From: Cymbidium sinense
Taxonomy: Eukaryota > Streptophyta > Magnoliopsida > Asparagales > Orchidaceae
Assembly: GCA_021442155.1 (NCBI GenBank)
Contig: CM038222.1
Coordinates: forward strand, 106,891,121 to 106,955,120
DNA: 64,000 bases
Direction: 5' to 3'
In this document: in pieces, positions 1-10,545 of the stretch
How the letters are laid out: every line of letters starts with the position of its first letter
Numbering within the stretch: the stretch's first letter is position 1
Made by a program: the position numbers and the translations under genes
The notes under the pieces: generated by a model
The model's database searches: none
What the model was told of the DNA's origin: nothing
Seen by the model: only the letters and a program-made list of their open reading frames with translations

Positions 1-1271
1 CCAACTAAATCAATTGAAACATAAAAATAAATACAACTAATTACCTCATATAAAAGCCTAAGCATTAAATCAAGATAATAAAATATTTAACAACCCCTTC
101 ACTAGATATTTTAACATCATGCATAATCATCTTATTTCACTCTTGTTAAGGGAGGACTTCTATTTTTTCTAGAGAAAATGGGCTTAACCTTTGAGAGACT
201 ATGATGGAAGAACACATCTTTCCCTTTTTAATTTGGCCCATAACCATTTCTAATTGCATGACATTATACATAAAATACATTCCTATGGCCTAAAATGAAT
301 CTTGAGTAAAATTTATTAAAATCTAAAAAATGTGCATTGATTAGATGCATTCTCATACCCTGCATGATCTTAGGGATTAGGGAGTGAGTCTTGATTCATA
401 GATTTATTTCCTAAAAATGCAACATCTCAGCCATCTTGCATTCATAAGACTTGATTTCATGAATTTAAAATGCGCATAAGTGGTGTTAGCTGGCAGCCTT
501 CTCTAGGTAGGTTGTAAGTTCAGAATAGTTAGAGATAGGCTAGTTCCCTCATGTTAGGAGAATAGCCAATGATTCATAAGGATAGAACTAGGTCGAACAT
601 CTGACATGTGTTAGAAGCACCTATAGACTAGGTTCTAAAACATTCCTTTTTAGGAATAAGTCTTCAACCCTAGGCATTTCTGCAGTCTTGTGCTGCTAAA
701 ATCTAAGCCCTAGATTTCTAAGAAAATGATAACTCAAAATATAAAATTAAATCCCAATTTTGAAGCCCAATCATAGGATAGTTGAAATGTCTACTGGGTA
801 TCCCAGTATCAATAGGCATTTCTTACTTTTTCCCATTTAGCTCTTGAAAATAACTCTCTCCAATTTGGACCTCTCCCATTTGAATTTTTGAAGAATCAAT
901 CCTCTGAAAGCTACCTTAGTAGTCTTTAGGAATAACCACTTATTTCTTTAATCAAGAGTATTCTTAGGAAGAGACCCTTCCTAAGATGTAGTAACTATAA
1001 AGTCTTGCCTTTATAGGGAACCACAATCTTAGGATAAAATAAATCATGTTTTAATTTTTCATGTAGTTCAGGGGAAAATACTCTCGTACACGAAAGACCC
1101 ATTAGCCTTAGGAGTCTTTTATTAAAATGATCGAATCCATCACAGGAGAGCATGTTTATCTTTCGAGATAATATACTTATTTCTTAATGCCATATTTAGT
1201 CATCTAAATAAAAGATTCTTAAACTCTATGTGGTGTCATTTCTTTTCTCTATTCTAGAGAAAACACCAACA
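1..1271 (+). mobile_element. 3' part of a diverged Ogre/Tat-like LTR
   Basis: This segment aligns by eye, with many substitutions, to the last 1.3 kb of the long LTR at 10,546-18,005 (about 16,680-18,005). Shared landmarks, in order, include the 'taaatcaagataa' block, the 'catcatgcataa' block, the 'gttagctggcag' block and the 'ctatgtggtgtc' block near the end. It stops at a CA dinucleotide (1,270-1,271) where the other copies also end in CA. No primer-binding site follows; a small inverted-repeat element begins there instead. It is cut by the left window edge, so it could be a solo LTR or the 3' LTR of an element outside the window. It looks older than the copies in the central complex. Confidence 0.75.
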
Positions 1272-1506
1272 GATTTACATCCATATCACACAATTCTTAT
1301 GTATTTACATATCTAACATCTAAAGTTATATATTTACATATCTAACACTTTCTTATACTTAAAAAGGTGCATTTCACTTTTAAAATGTGAGTGATGATGG
1401 TACTTTTAATGTGATATTGATGATTGGGGTATTAAATACGTAAAAAATTAAAGTTTAGGTGTTAGATATGTTAATGCAAGAGAATTGTGTGGTATTTATG
1501 TAAATC
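1272..1506. mobile_element. MITE-like element with long terminal inverted repeats
   Basis: The two ends are inverted copies of each other over about 55-60 bp. The left end begins GATTTACATCCATATCACAC, and the reverse complement of the right end begins GATTTACATAAATACCACAC. Similarity continues through 'CATATCTAACA(T/C)CTAAA'. The interior has no reading frame of note. Long inverted repeats on a 235-bp body suggest a foldback or Mutator-derived MITE. I could not find a clean target duplication, so the superfamily is unresolved. It abuts the terminal CA of the adjacent LTR exactly. Confidence 0.55.
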
Positions 1507-1539
1507 CCCCAATTTTAAGTCATAGTAACCTTTCATTAA

Positions 1540-2110
1540 GAGGTTATTTAGTTGGTTGAAAAAAATAAAGCAGTATAAAAATAATGTAAAGTCAAGTAAT
1601 GTATTTAGATTGCTTTAGATTGTTTGTTTGAAAATACTTCAAATGCAAAAATTTACTTTTTGTTTGGTAAAATAAAGTACCACAAAATAAAATAATGGTG
1701 ATAGCAATTGATGATAACTGATTGGTGACAGTTGATGGTGGCGGGCTATAGCTAGCAATATTGGTCAGTGGAAACGGTGGCACACACTTGGGGGGGGGGG
1801 GGGACCAAAAGACAAGTGATTCTGGCAACCGAGATAGCCAGCAAAGTGGGGGCAAGAGGTAGTGGACTATAACTGGTAGTTAACGGAGGAAACTAGTGAT
1901 GGGTTGCAGATGGTAGCGAAGCATTTGCAGTGTATTTAAAAATCATTCATTTTGAATGAATTCCAAATACATAAAAACTGAACTAAAATGTGAATTAAAT
2001 TCATTAATGAAGTATCTTGTATTTGAAATGCAATAAACCAAACATTTGAGTTTGCAAAATATGTGTATTTACTTTACATTGCACTACAAATAAATCATAC
2101 AAAAAGCCTC
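1540..2110. mobile_element. Possible PIF/Harbinger-like MITE with TAA target duplication
   Basis: The element starts GAGGTTATTTAGTTGG and the reverse complement of its right end starts GAGGCTTTTTGTATG. Both ends then carry related AT-rich blocks, including GTAAAGT. TAA occurs immediately outside both ends (1,537-1,539 and 2,111-2,113), which fits the 3-bp TTA/TAA duplication of PIF/Harbinger elements. The interior includes a run of 14 G at 1,790-1,803 and no coding sequence I recognise. The terminal match is imperfect and a 3-bp duplication is weak evidence. Confidence 0.45.
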
Positions 2111-2129
2111 TAAGAATAAAGAAAAATGT

Positions 2130-5100
2130 TTAGAACACTAGGATATCATCTTGCTAGTGAAATTTTCCATTGTGTAAATTTGATTCCACTTCCATAAAGC
2201 ATTCCTCATATTTAATAATCAATCAACCAAACTATTTCAAGTCAAAACTAAAAATTTAAAATAATTGAATGATATAAGACTATATATAGTAAAAAAGTTC
2301 ATTCAAATCAGCTTTTAACCAATTTTGAAAACCTAGATCAAACAGAAGCAGTGAAATGTTAATACAAAGATACCAGCTTTTACCCAATATACTGAATTAA
2401 TGGAGCATGTCTTATTAGACACATGTAGGATACATGTATTTGTTTGACACTCATACGACATGTCAAACACAACATCTATGTATCATAGTAAGTGTCCAAC
2501 ACATGTATCCTAAATAATAAATTTAAACTCTAAAAGTATAGTATATATTTAACATAAAAGTAAGTTGTCTCTTCCCTTTTATATTAAAGCATGTTACTTA
2601 AATAACTTAATAATTATTTACCACTAATTCTATTTTTCTTCTTTTCTCTTTTTTCAATAATTTTTTCCAATGTTAATTTTTTACAAAAATAATTAATTTT
2701 ATAAACTTTAAGATAAATCTATAATATCATGAGACTATTTTTGCTTCAATTGAGTTTAAGGAATTTAATAAATTCAAATATTATTCTTATTTTATATGTA
2801 ATTAAAATAAATTTAATAATATTTTAATTCATGTCATAATCATTTAGTTTGCATAATTATTATTTCAATTATTAATTTTTAATATATAATATTATAATGT
2901 CATGTCTAATATATATCCATACCTAGTATTTTCAATAATAGGCATATTTTATGTCATTATCATATCTTGTTTGTGTCCCCATGTTAATATCTAAAATTCA
3001 TATCTTTAAAGATTGGACAAAAAAGAGTAAGGAATAAATCTAAGCTTATATTTGAATGAGATCCATATCAACACATCCATTTTGGATTGGCAATGTAAAT
3101 GATCCTAATTTTGTTAGGCCAAACTAAAAAGAATCACAATATTTCACCAAAAGTCATAATATCTTCCCAACTTGAACAAAGAAACATATAGATAGAAAGT
3201 GGGGCATCTATGCCATAAATATATGAGATTTGAGAAATGAATAGTAGAAATTATATTTGTATAAATCTAGTCAATGCAAGAATAGAAGACCTACCATTTC
3301 AATACAAAATTGTGCAGTAATCACTACAAAGCTATAGGCATGGTAAAAATAAAGATTATGCCATCATTTTTCCAACATCACAAAAACAAAAAAAGAATAT
3401 GATAATCACAGAAGACAATCAAGGAGAACAAATGAGGAAATGAGCAAAGTTTAAGTTTAATGTCATGAGTGATAAGAAATATAGATTTGAGAGCACTCTT
3501 TTAAATGATTCATGTAGTTATAGACCAAAAAACATTGCTACAGGACAACACCACAAGCATCTTCTACAAAGTTTCAGGAAAATCATAATACATTATTAAA
3601 AAAATAAAAGTGTATATTAAAATACTTGATTTATGCTAAAAGTATTAAAGAGTATACTTTTTCTTATAAAAACTAAAACTCAATACAACTAAACAAAGTT
3701 GAATTCTATCAAACAAACTTAATTGTAGTTGTAACATTGAACATCAATATATTTTGTTTCATTATGATTGGAAAAAGTGGGTAGAAATGTTAACGCAAGA
3801 TTTTTAATGACCTTTCGGAAGAGTTAACAGCTAAAACTTGAGATGAAGTACACCCTTCTGTTTTCACAATTTCATTCAATGTTTGTTCATAGTAGCCTCA
3901 TATCAACAAACAACAAAGCTTAATTAGTCTAGAAAACTTGGATATCAACATGCTATTTCCACATCCACAAATGCCTTCCTCTTATCTAATCACTAACCAA
4001 CCAAACTATTTTAATGTCAAAATTAAAAAATCTTCAAAATCTTTAAGACAAACTATAGAAAATATTGACATAGAAAAGATCAATTCTTGTCTTTGACCAA
4101 ATTTAAAAACCTAAATGATAAAGAAGTGAAACAATAAAATGTTGATGCAATAATATATAGGGTCCCAATGAAACACATCCCAACAAAGCCAAAGAGTGAC
4201 ACATGCAATGAAGTAGTCAATCTCTCATGCTTATAACTATATTAGCCTTTAGATATTTGGTGTATATCTAACTATGCTTGGGATATAAAATCAAATTTAT
4301 TCAAGTTTAAAATAGTTATGGTGTATTATAAGAATAACCTCAATTTATTAAGATTAAATGAGAATATGACACTTCATAGACACGTTGAAAAAAAATGATT
4401 CATGTAGCTGACCCCATATGTTTTGGATAAAGGCTTGTTATTGTTGTTATTGTTCAAATACTAGTGCCAAAAATACAGTTAATTCAAATATCAGACAAAA
4501 CAATCATGAATAAATTAAGTTTAGATCTGAATGACATCCAGTCCACAACATCTATTTAAGATTGAGGTTGTAAATGATCTCAATTTAGTAGGATCAAACT
4601 TAGAGGAAAGACAAGAATTTTCCAAAAAATCATAATATATTTCCAACTTGAAAAGGGGAGATTTATATGTAACATGTATGGCATTTGTGTCCATGCCTAT
4701 ATAAGATTGAAGAATTAATAAGTATAACTTGTCTTTGAATAAGTCTAATCAATGCAAAAAGAGAGGACTACCACTTCAATTAAAGATTGCTTGGTTGTCC
4801 CCATAAAGCTACTTCGGCATGATAGCAATAGTCTTTTATTGCATCGAGTTTCCAACATCAAGAACACACAAACAAAGCATAAGGAATACAGCTCAAGAGT
4901 CCACAAAAAGTAGCAAATGAGAAAATAACTAGATTTTGTGTGATGATTTCAAAAAATAAAATAATAAATAAAAATAAAAATGCTATTATGATAGCACTTT
5001 ATTAAATAGTCATGCTTCTCTCAGCAACAAAACTTTGTTATAGGACAATGCCAATTGAATCTTCTTTAAATGTTTGAGAAAATCATGCAACATTGTTTAA

Positions 5101-5170
5101 AAAGTAGTGTACAACAAATAATTAATTTTTCTAAAGTATTACAAGAGTCTACTTCTCCTATGAAAACAAA
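2130..5170. repeat. Old tandem duplication, two diverged units of about 1.2-1.6 kb
   Basis: Unit 1 (about 2,130-3,700) and unit 2 (about 3,925-5,170) share the same series of landmarks in the same order. These include 'ggatatca', 'accaaccaaactatttYaa', 'aaacctaratsa', the 'cataatatYttcccaacttga' block and 'acaggacaa'/'ataggacaa' near the end. Similarity is roughly 70% by eye and broken by indels; about 2,400-2,990 of unit 1 has no counterpart. Unit 2 carries a short TTG-tailed retroposon fragment. No reading frame or known protein similarity was recognised, so what was duplicated is unknown. Confidence 0.6.
4395..4454 (+). mobile_element. 3' tail of an RTE LINE or Au-like SINE
   Basis: The sequence 'gattcatgtagctgacccc' followed by 'ggataaaggcttgttattg' and a (TTG)n-like tail is the characteristic 3' end shared by plant RTE-type LINEs and Au SINEs. 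Only the tail is recognisable. It lies in the second unit of the surrounding tandem duplication. No target duplication was found, and the 5' limit is unclear. Confidence 0.55.
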
Positions 5171-5229
5171 TGGTCTCCAACATGTTTGAATTTTAATTAA
5201 TATTTCAAAAAAAATAAAATAAGTATATC

Positions 5230-5806
5230 AACCACCATGTTTTCCACCCTCAACTCCTAGCAAACAGGAATACAAATGCATTAACACACTATGAAAAAAA
5301 ACCTAGTTGTTTGATTAATTTATTTTCAAATAACCTAGTTTTGTTTATGAATACCAATTTCCATTATTTGTAACAAAATTATTAAGTGTTGAAAGCTTCT
5401 CCTTCATGAAAGAAAAAATATATAAATATTTAAAATAGGGTTAGAAATATTGCAATAGAATTTTTGCATGTAGAATCCATTTCTATCTTAAACCACTTGA
5501 TAACTTCTCCATACGAGAAAAGAGAATCAACATATTGCATGATAAATTTGATTTCTTTTCCTAAAGAATCTAAGACACAATGGAGAAAGAAAGATTCTTC
5601 TAGCTGACCCTACATTATGGAATAAAGGTTTGTTGTTGTTGTTGTTGTCTAAAGAATCTAAGAAAATAGTACTTCTCACCATTAGCATCGATCTCAAGAG
5701 CACCATCCTAGTTGCCTTGAGATGAATTAGTGCTCACAAGGATACTTTATATCTCTAGATTTTACCTCTGCATCTTCAACCTTGTCTCCAAATGAGCAAT
5801 CTCTGC
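5230..5806 (-). pseudogene. Possible exon remnants of an unidentified host gene
   Basis: Read on the minus strand, a short segment (about 5,766-5,802) sits between a pyrimidine-rich acceptor ending GGCAG and a donor-like GAG|GTAAAA, and encodes IAHLETRLKMQ. A second segment near 5,680-5,715 reads DGALEIDANG. If the 73-bp retroposon at 5,576-5,648 and one copy of its target duplication are ignored, an open stretch follows that includes KEIKFIMQYVDSLFSYGEV and ends near 5,455. Another candidate acceptor lies near 5,260 (ELRVENMVVDIL). I do not recognise the protein. The pieces are short and the frame must change between them, so this may be chance. Confidence 0.3.
5576..5648 (+). mobile_element. 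Severely 5'-truncated RTE LINE/SINE insertion with perfect 15-bp target duplication
   Basis: A 73-bp insert contains 'ttctagctgaccctacatta' and ends in (GTT)n. It is bracketed by two identical copies of CTAAAGAATCTAAGA, at 5,561-5,575 and 5,649-5,663. Tail, truncation and a long perfect direct repeat together are the signature of target-primed reverse transcription. It interrupts a minus-strand open stretch. Perfect identity of the 15-bp repeats suggests the insertion is younger than most of its surroundings. Confidence 0.8.
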
Positions 5807-6189
5807 CAACAAAAAATAATTCTAACAAACTTTAGTGATTTTTATCACCAAAATCATAAAGAGTAGTCATCTCTTAAATCTTTATGTACTGAAAAAAATG
5901 ATACATACAATAGAAACATAATAATGGTTTTAAGCTATGAAAATAAACGATTTTAATGCAAGAACATTCTAAGAGTTAACATGAACTGATAAGTTTGAAT
6001 GACAAAAAATCCAATGCTAGTTTTGCATAAAAAGTCCTGCAAAAAAATCTAAGTACACTATCAATAACACAAGCATCCAACTACTTGGGACAAGATCAAT
6101 ATAGTAGATATAAGAAAATAGATGGAATTTCTTCCACAAGCTAGGAAAAATTCATTAGATTTTATATTTCATTCTACATTTGACATATG

Positions 6190-7040
6190 TAAGGGATACA
6201 TAAAGTGTACTCAGCTAGGCACCTAAATAGAAGTAATCAAACATGCCAAATCATGGGGCAACTGGTTCAAGGGGGTTGTTTAGCTCCACCAATGAAAGAT
6301 TCCACTAGAGGGAAACTTTCCATATGAAAAACTCTGCTCATAAGGCATTCACCTTCCATAGAAGTCCATCAGGCAAGCTACACACCACATGGGATGTTAC
6401 CCTTCAAATAACCCACCAATTCAAAAAGAAAACCTACCATGCATTCAATAAGGAGTGCACATCGAACCTCATCTTGGACGCTTGATGTAAAACTACACCA
6501 AAGACTCTTATGCATCACTCCCGTTTAGAGGACTCACTTCCATCACTTGCCTTAGAGGACTTTCCTAGGGAACCCACCTCAAAAGACTCACCCATGGCAC
6601 TCACCCTTGACAACTCACATCAAATACTCACCTAAGTACTCACCTCCAACATTTGAGCTAAATATTCATTTACAGCATTCACCAAGGACTTTGTCAATCA
6701 TAACCAACCTAAAAAGAGTATGTTTATGTGTGTATCATGAGTAGTTCATATATTTGTAACCATTAATCATTTATTATTTTATTCATGGTGTATCCTTTCT
6801 TGTAGCTTTCATCTCACTATAAATAAAGGGTTGAAAAGAATTTTTTGAGAATTCAATCAATTAGTATTGTTCATGAGCTAAAGTAAACTTCTTGAACCCT
6901 CCTTTTACTCACCTATACTTATGTTTTCCTCTCATTCATGCTCTATTTAATCTAGTTAGTCATGCAAAATGAAGTGTCGCCCATGGGCATATCTGAATTA
7001 AACATCCCAACTAAAAAGTGTGGTGAGTGTGAATTGATAC
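6190..7040 (+). mobile_element. LTR of a Retand-like Tat element (copy A)
   Basis: This stretch matches about 61,900-62,965 in the same orientation, and the shared sequence includes a promoter-like block. Both contain repeated 'gactcacc' phrases, then 'tcataaccaacct'/'tcatggctgcaat', then a TATA box (CTATAAATAAAG, here 6,817-6,828), then 'ggttgaaaa'. A dispersed non-coding repeat with a TATA box, immediately followed by gag and protease remnants on the same strand, fits a 5' LTR. Exact ends are unresolved; similarity extends at least from about 6,260 to 7,010. Confidence 0.6.
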
Positions 7041-7490
7041 CCTTGACAAGAAATTGAGCACTACGAGAAGCAGAGCAATCAAATAAGGATAATCAAAACA
7101 TTACAACCCAACAAGATATGAGAGAGATGGAGAGCAGATAACTAAGTTGATCTAACATGCATTAAAGTAGGAACTCAGAGAGAACCTAGGTGTGAAAAAA
7201 CCAGAATGATCATCTGACTCAATTATAGTACAAAGGATGCACCATAATAGATGAGAACAGTTGACATCGACACTTATCAGAGACTACACTTATTTTTACA
7301 CTAGTAATCAGAAATCCACCCTACCATGGCGAGTGAACAAAGAGTTACCTCTAACCTCTAACCAACACTTTCAATAGAGAGATAATGGAAACTTAACTCT
7401 CCACCAACTTCAAGATACCACACTTGGTGACCTAATCTAGCAGATCATGTCACCTACTTCAAGTGGACAAATTCGATAATGGCATTAACA
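7041..7490 (+). other. Leader between LTR copy A and gag
   Basis: There is no gene here. The stretch lies between the presumed 5' LTR and the first recognisable gag residues. I could not identify a convincing primer-binding site. Confidence 0.3.
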
Positions 7491-7494
7491 ACGT

Positions 7495-7890
7495 ACTCAG
7501 GTATTATCTTTTCTCTTATACACTACCTTCAACGAGTCAACCCTAAGGCATTTCTATTGCTTCCTTATTGGCATGATTACATCATTCATTGAACTTGTTT
7601 GTGATGCAATTCATGAGCATAAAAAAATCATAAAAGAACTCACATGCTCTATTTCAGATGACACAACAGACAAGCAAGTCATTGAGAAGGTTCATTGTCA
7701 AATTCTAAAAAGACATACTAAATGTGAAGGATCAGGAGCCTATAATAGACTAAGCTACAATCACCCAAGGCTTGATAAGGTCATTTAGATATTTCTAAGG
7801 CTTGTAGCAGTTAAAGACTTTGGTTGAATTGCTAACACTAGTCAAGAACCATGTCAATGTCAACGAGTATAAAAGCATAAGCTTAATTCT
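7495..7890 (+). pseudogene. Decayed Tat-clade gag
   Basis: One frame, interrupted by several stops, gives SIASL, then FVMQFMSIKKS, HALFQMTQQTSKSLRRFIVK, DILNVKD and finally TLVELLTLVKNHVNVNEY. This is the ordered pattern of the retrotransposon gag domain in Tat/Retand elements: a 'SI.SF.EL...F..QF' start, a 'SL..Y..RF' middle and a 'T..ELL..A.KY.N.EE' end. Gag forms the virus-like particle. The copy is dead because of in-frame stops. The LTR-like repeat lies just upstream and protease remnants lie downstream in the normal order. Confidence 0.65.
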
Positions 7891-8259
7891 CCTAAGATAC
7901 TCTCACTGGCAAGGCCGCTACAGATTTCAAGCTTTCCTACCTAGTGAGTTGAAGAAGAGCCACATGGAACTCGATTGTACATGAGTAAGGAGCCACAACT
8001 AATATACCAATACCCATCAATCACTCCTATGCGAGTATCAATGACTAAGTTAATAAACACAACTAAAATAAATATTTATTTGAGTGTCTTATACTTATGA
8101 AGGTAGGCTCCCATGCCAAGGACCCACTGTGGCATTTTTCCTTCCAAACAAATCACTAGCATGATACCATTTGAGAAATCTAATGAAATAATTATTTAAA
8201 GAAAAAAAAGTTAGAGAAGTTCATTTTGGCTAACCTTACATGACAAGTAGGGAAAGAAC

Positions 8260-9070
8260 ACATGGAGGACCAAGATAATGAGCCTATACCTACTCAATCG
8301 ATCCATATAGCTGGAGTGGTGCCAGCAATTCTAGGAGATGGAGCAAAATCATCATCCCTGATAAGTCTCAAATGACTGTAGTTGAGAGAGGTGAACTCAA
8401 TGATCAAGCAAAAGAAACAAGCTACAGAAGTAACCCAAATCACCTTTGCAAATAGGGCAAATCAAGAGTTAATAATCCTTGCAACAATGCACTAGTAGTC
8501 ACAACTTTAAACACCATCAAGAGTTTTTTTATCAACACAACAAACAAATTACTATCATCTTCAATTAGATCTACGAAAGAAATGAACCCACTCCCCTTAC
8601 GCCTTATGCTAAATGTTGAGTTGCTATTCAAATTCTCTAGAGAGAAAAAAGAGATTGAATGCACTTCCTATTATATGAGGAGTGGGCGAGAAGCAATACA
8701 CAACAATTGCTGACATTGTAATAATAAATGCCCGAGTCACCTACAATGCAATTTTTTGGCATCCCCTCTTGAACGCAATTAGAGCCATGGTGTTAATGCA
8801 CCACATAGTTGTAAAGTTCCCCATTAAAAGGTGAAAGATAATTGTAAGGAGCGATCTCAAGTAATCAAAAGCCTACTGCCTCAAGGCGAGTGCAAGAAGA
8901 AGTGCTATAGCTTGAAGTTGACAAGGGGACCAACTAGAAAACCATTTAGATAATTAAGGAGGTCCCAACAATCATGGGAGCCCTCAATAGGAGTCTCAGA
9001 ATTAGCTTATAATTCAGTTCTAAGAACTTAGTGAAGCTCTTAGAAGTCTTTAGAAAATATTTCAATGTTT
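8260..9070 (+). pseudogene. Decayed Tat-clade protease region running into the start of RT
   Basis: Around 8,430-8,660 a frame reads NNPCNNALVVTT, matching the 'PH(N/D)DALV(V/I)' lead-in to the aspartic protease. The catalytic D-S/T-G is no longer recognisable. Further on (about 8,700-8,840) a frame reads RVTYNAIFWHPLLNAIRA and HHIVVKFP, corresponding to the Tat protease end 'SAYNAILGRP.LN..RAVVSTYHL.LKFP'. Near 9,010-9,070 LVKLLEVFRKYFNVFVDY matches the pre-RT 'L...L..N.DVFAW' segment. Beyond about 9,070 the similarity stops; the RT core is absent here. A frameshifted, non-functional remnant. Confidence 0.6.
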
Positions 9071-10033
9071 TTGTTGACTATAATTATGTTCGTGATTGAG
9101 GAATAACTTACTTTGGTGCTTGTGGAGTAGGATTTAAACTCGTATGATAGTAGAGAGGAAGAAGGAAGGTGTCAAAAGATCAGAAAATATCAAAAAAATT
9201 TAGTATAAAGAGCCCTCACTTTGTTATGAGGGGCACTATCATATAGTAGAAACCTCCTTCCAAAAAAAGGGGGACCAAGAAAAAAAAATCTTTTAAGGAA
9301 AAGCATTTTCTCTTCTTAAAGAAGGAGAAAGAAAAAAGAGGTCATTTATTTTTCTAAGTCCCCTCCCTTTTATAGAGTTTTAAGGAAAGGGCATTACATG
9401 TAGTTGGTGCAAGTGCCAGGATAGAATAAGAAAGTTAGCTCCTTGTAACTAGTGAGTTCATCACGATTAGGTGGTGAGTTCCTTATGCCAAGGTCTTGGA
9501 TTTTGATGGAATCGATCATCTATCATGCAACTGGTCATGAGGTCACCCATACAAGAGTGAACCATCAATCTTAAGGTGGGTTGTCGAGTGTTGATTTGTC
9601 AAGTGAAGCTACACTCTTTATGTGCTTGTCCGACATGAGGCAGGTCTTTGTATTTGAAGTAGGTTGTCAATCCTGTGTTATTCTAATTGAAGTAGTCTTC
9701 TAGTTGCATAGCTCATGAGGATAAGATTGAGTATATATTTAGCTCCTTGATTTTTCTACACCTTATAATGATAACTCATAAAAAATAAGAGAATAAAAAA
9801 TGGTTAAACATCAAAGCTAAATAAAATATTGAGGAAGAAGTAACTTTTTATCATAAATGTATGGCACATTTCAACTCTATTCTTTTATTTACCCTTCTTA
9901 GTTACTGGGCTATAAAAGGAGCACCAATTGGGGGACAAGATTTCTTCACCCCCCCCCCCCTTATTTGTTGAGCTTGATTTTTCTCACCACTTGTCTAGTG
10001 TGTTCTTGTCATTAATAGCTCACTCGCTTTGTA
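9071..10033. other. Unassigned interval with a TATA-like site and a poly-C tract
   Basis: No gene is recognised. A TATA-like GCTATAAAAGGAGC occurs at 9,909-9,922 on the plus strand, followed at about 9,950-9,960 by a run of C and by a short reading frame starting at 10,034. This could be the promoter of a low-copy gene or of another LTR. Confidence 0.3.
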
Positions 10034-10440
10034 ATGAACCCTAAGAGGCCCCATAACTATGTTAACCTGACAGGCTTCAAAGCTAGCCTTCAAAAGGTGA
10101 AGAAGGCCATGAAGTTGACAAAGTCTACGACTGCCTATTCCATGGAGACAAGCACTTTGATGACTCCTACCTATTTCATATTAGTCCTCAATAATGGATG
10201 GTGGCATGAATTCATGGGTGAAAGTTAATGTTTATCCATCCCTTGTGATTGAGCAAAGTTTGGATGTCATGGTAGAATCATCTTCTACAAGAGAGTCCTA
10301 CATCGCTCTAGAAGAGGAGGAGAATGAAGTTCCCTTTGTCAGGCGGAGGTGAGTCATGGTAAGCAATAAGGGAAGAACCACCTCCATGAAAAAGGTGATA
10401 GTGGAGTGTTGTGTTAAAGTAGGAATTATCATTATTCGAT
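10034..10440 (+). pseudogene. Short unidentified reading frames upstream of the 36-kb complex
   Basis: A 64-codon frame (10,034-10,228) overlaps a second one starting near 10,193, whose product includes VMVESSSTRESYIALEEEE and then NEVPFVRRR, ending at a GGAG|GTGAGT sequence that resembles a splice donor. An acidic, low-complexity stretch followed by 'P.VRRR' recalls uncharacterised plant 'putative gypsy-type transposon domain' proteins, but the match is only an impression. A similar-flavoured frame lies beyond the complex at 47,308-47,838. Confidence 0.25.
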
Positions 10441-10545
10441 GACTTCCCTATTTCTTATATATTTTTGTGGGCTCCAAAAATTCAAACCCCACCTCTCAAT
10501 AAAGAGAGTTTAGATTTTTACAGACTTAAATTTTTGAAAGGCAGA

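Noticed and set aside
2400..2510. Inverted repeat TGTTTGACA...TGTCAAACA as a regulatory hairpin or terminator
   Set aside because: It is a short, isolated match in AT-rich plant DNA with no adjacent gene.
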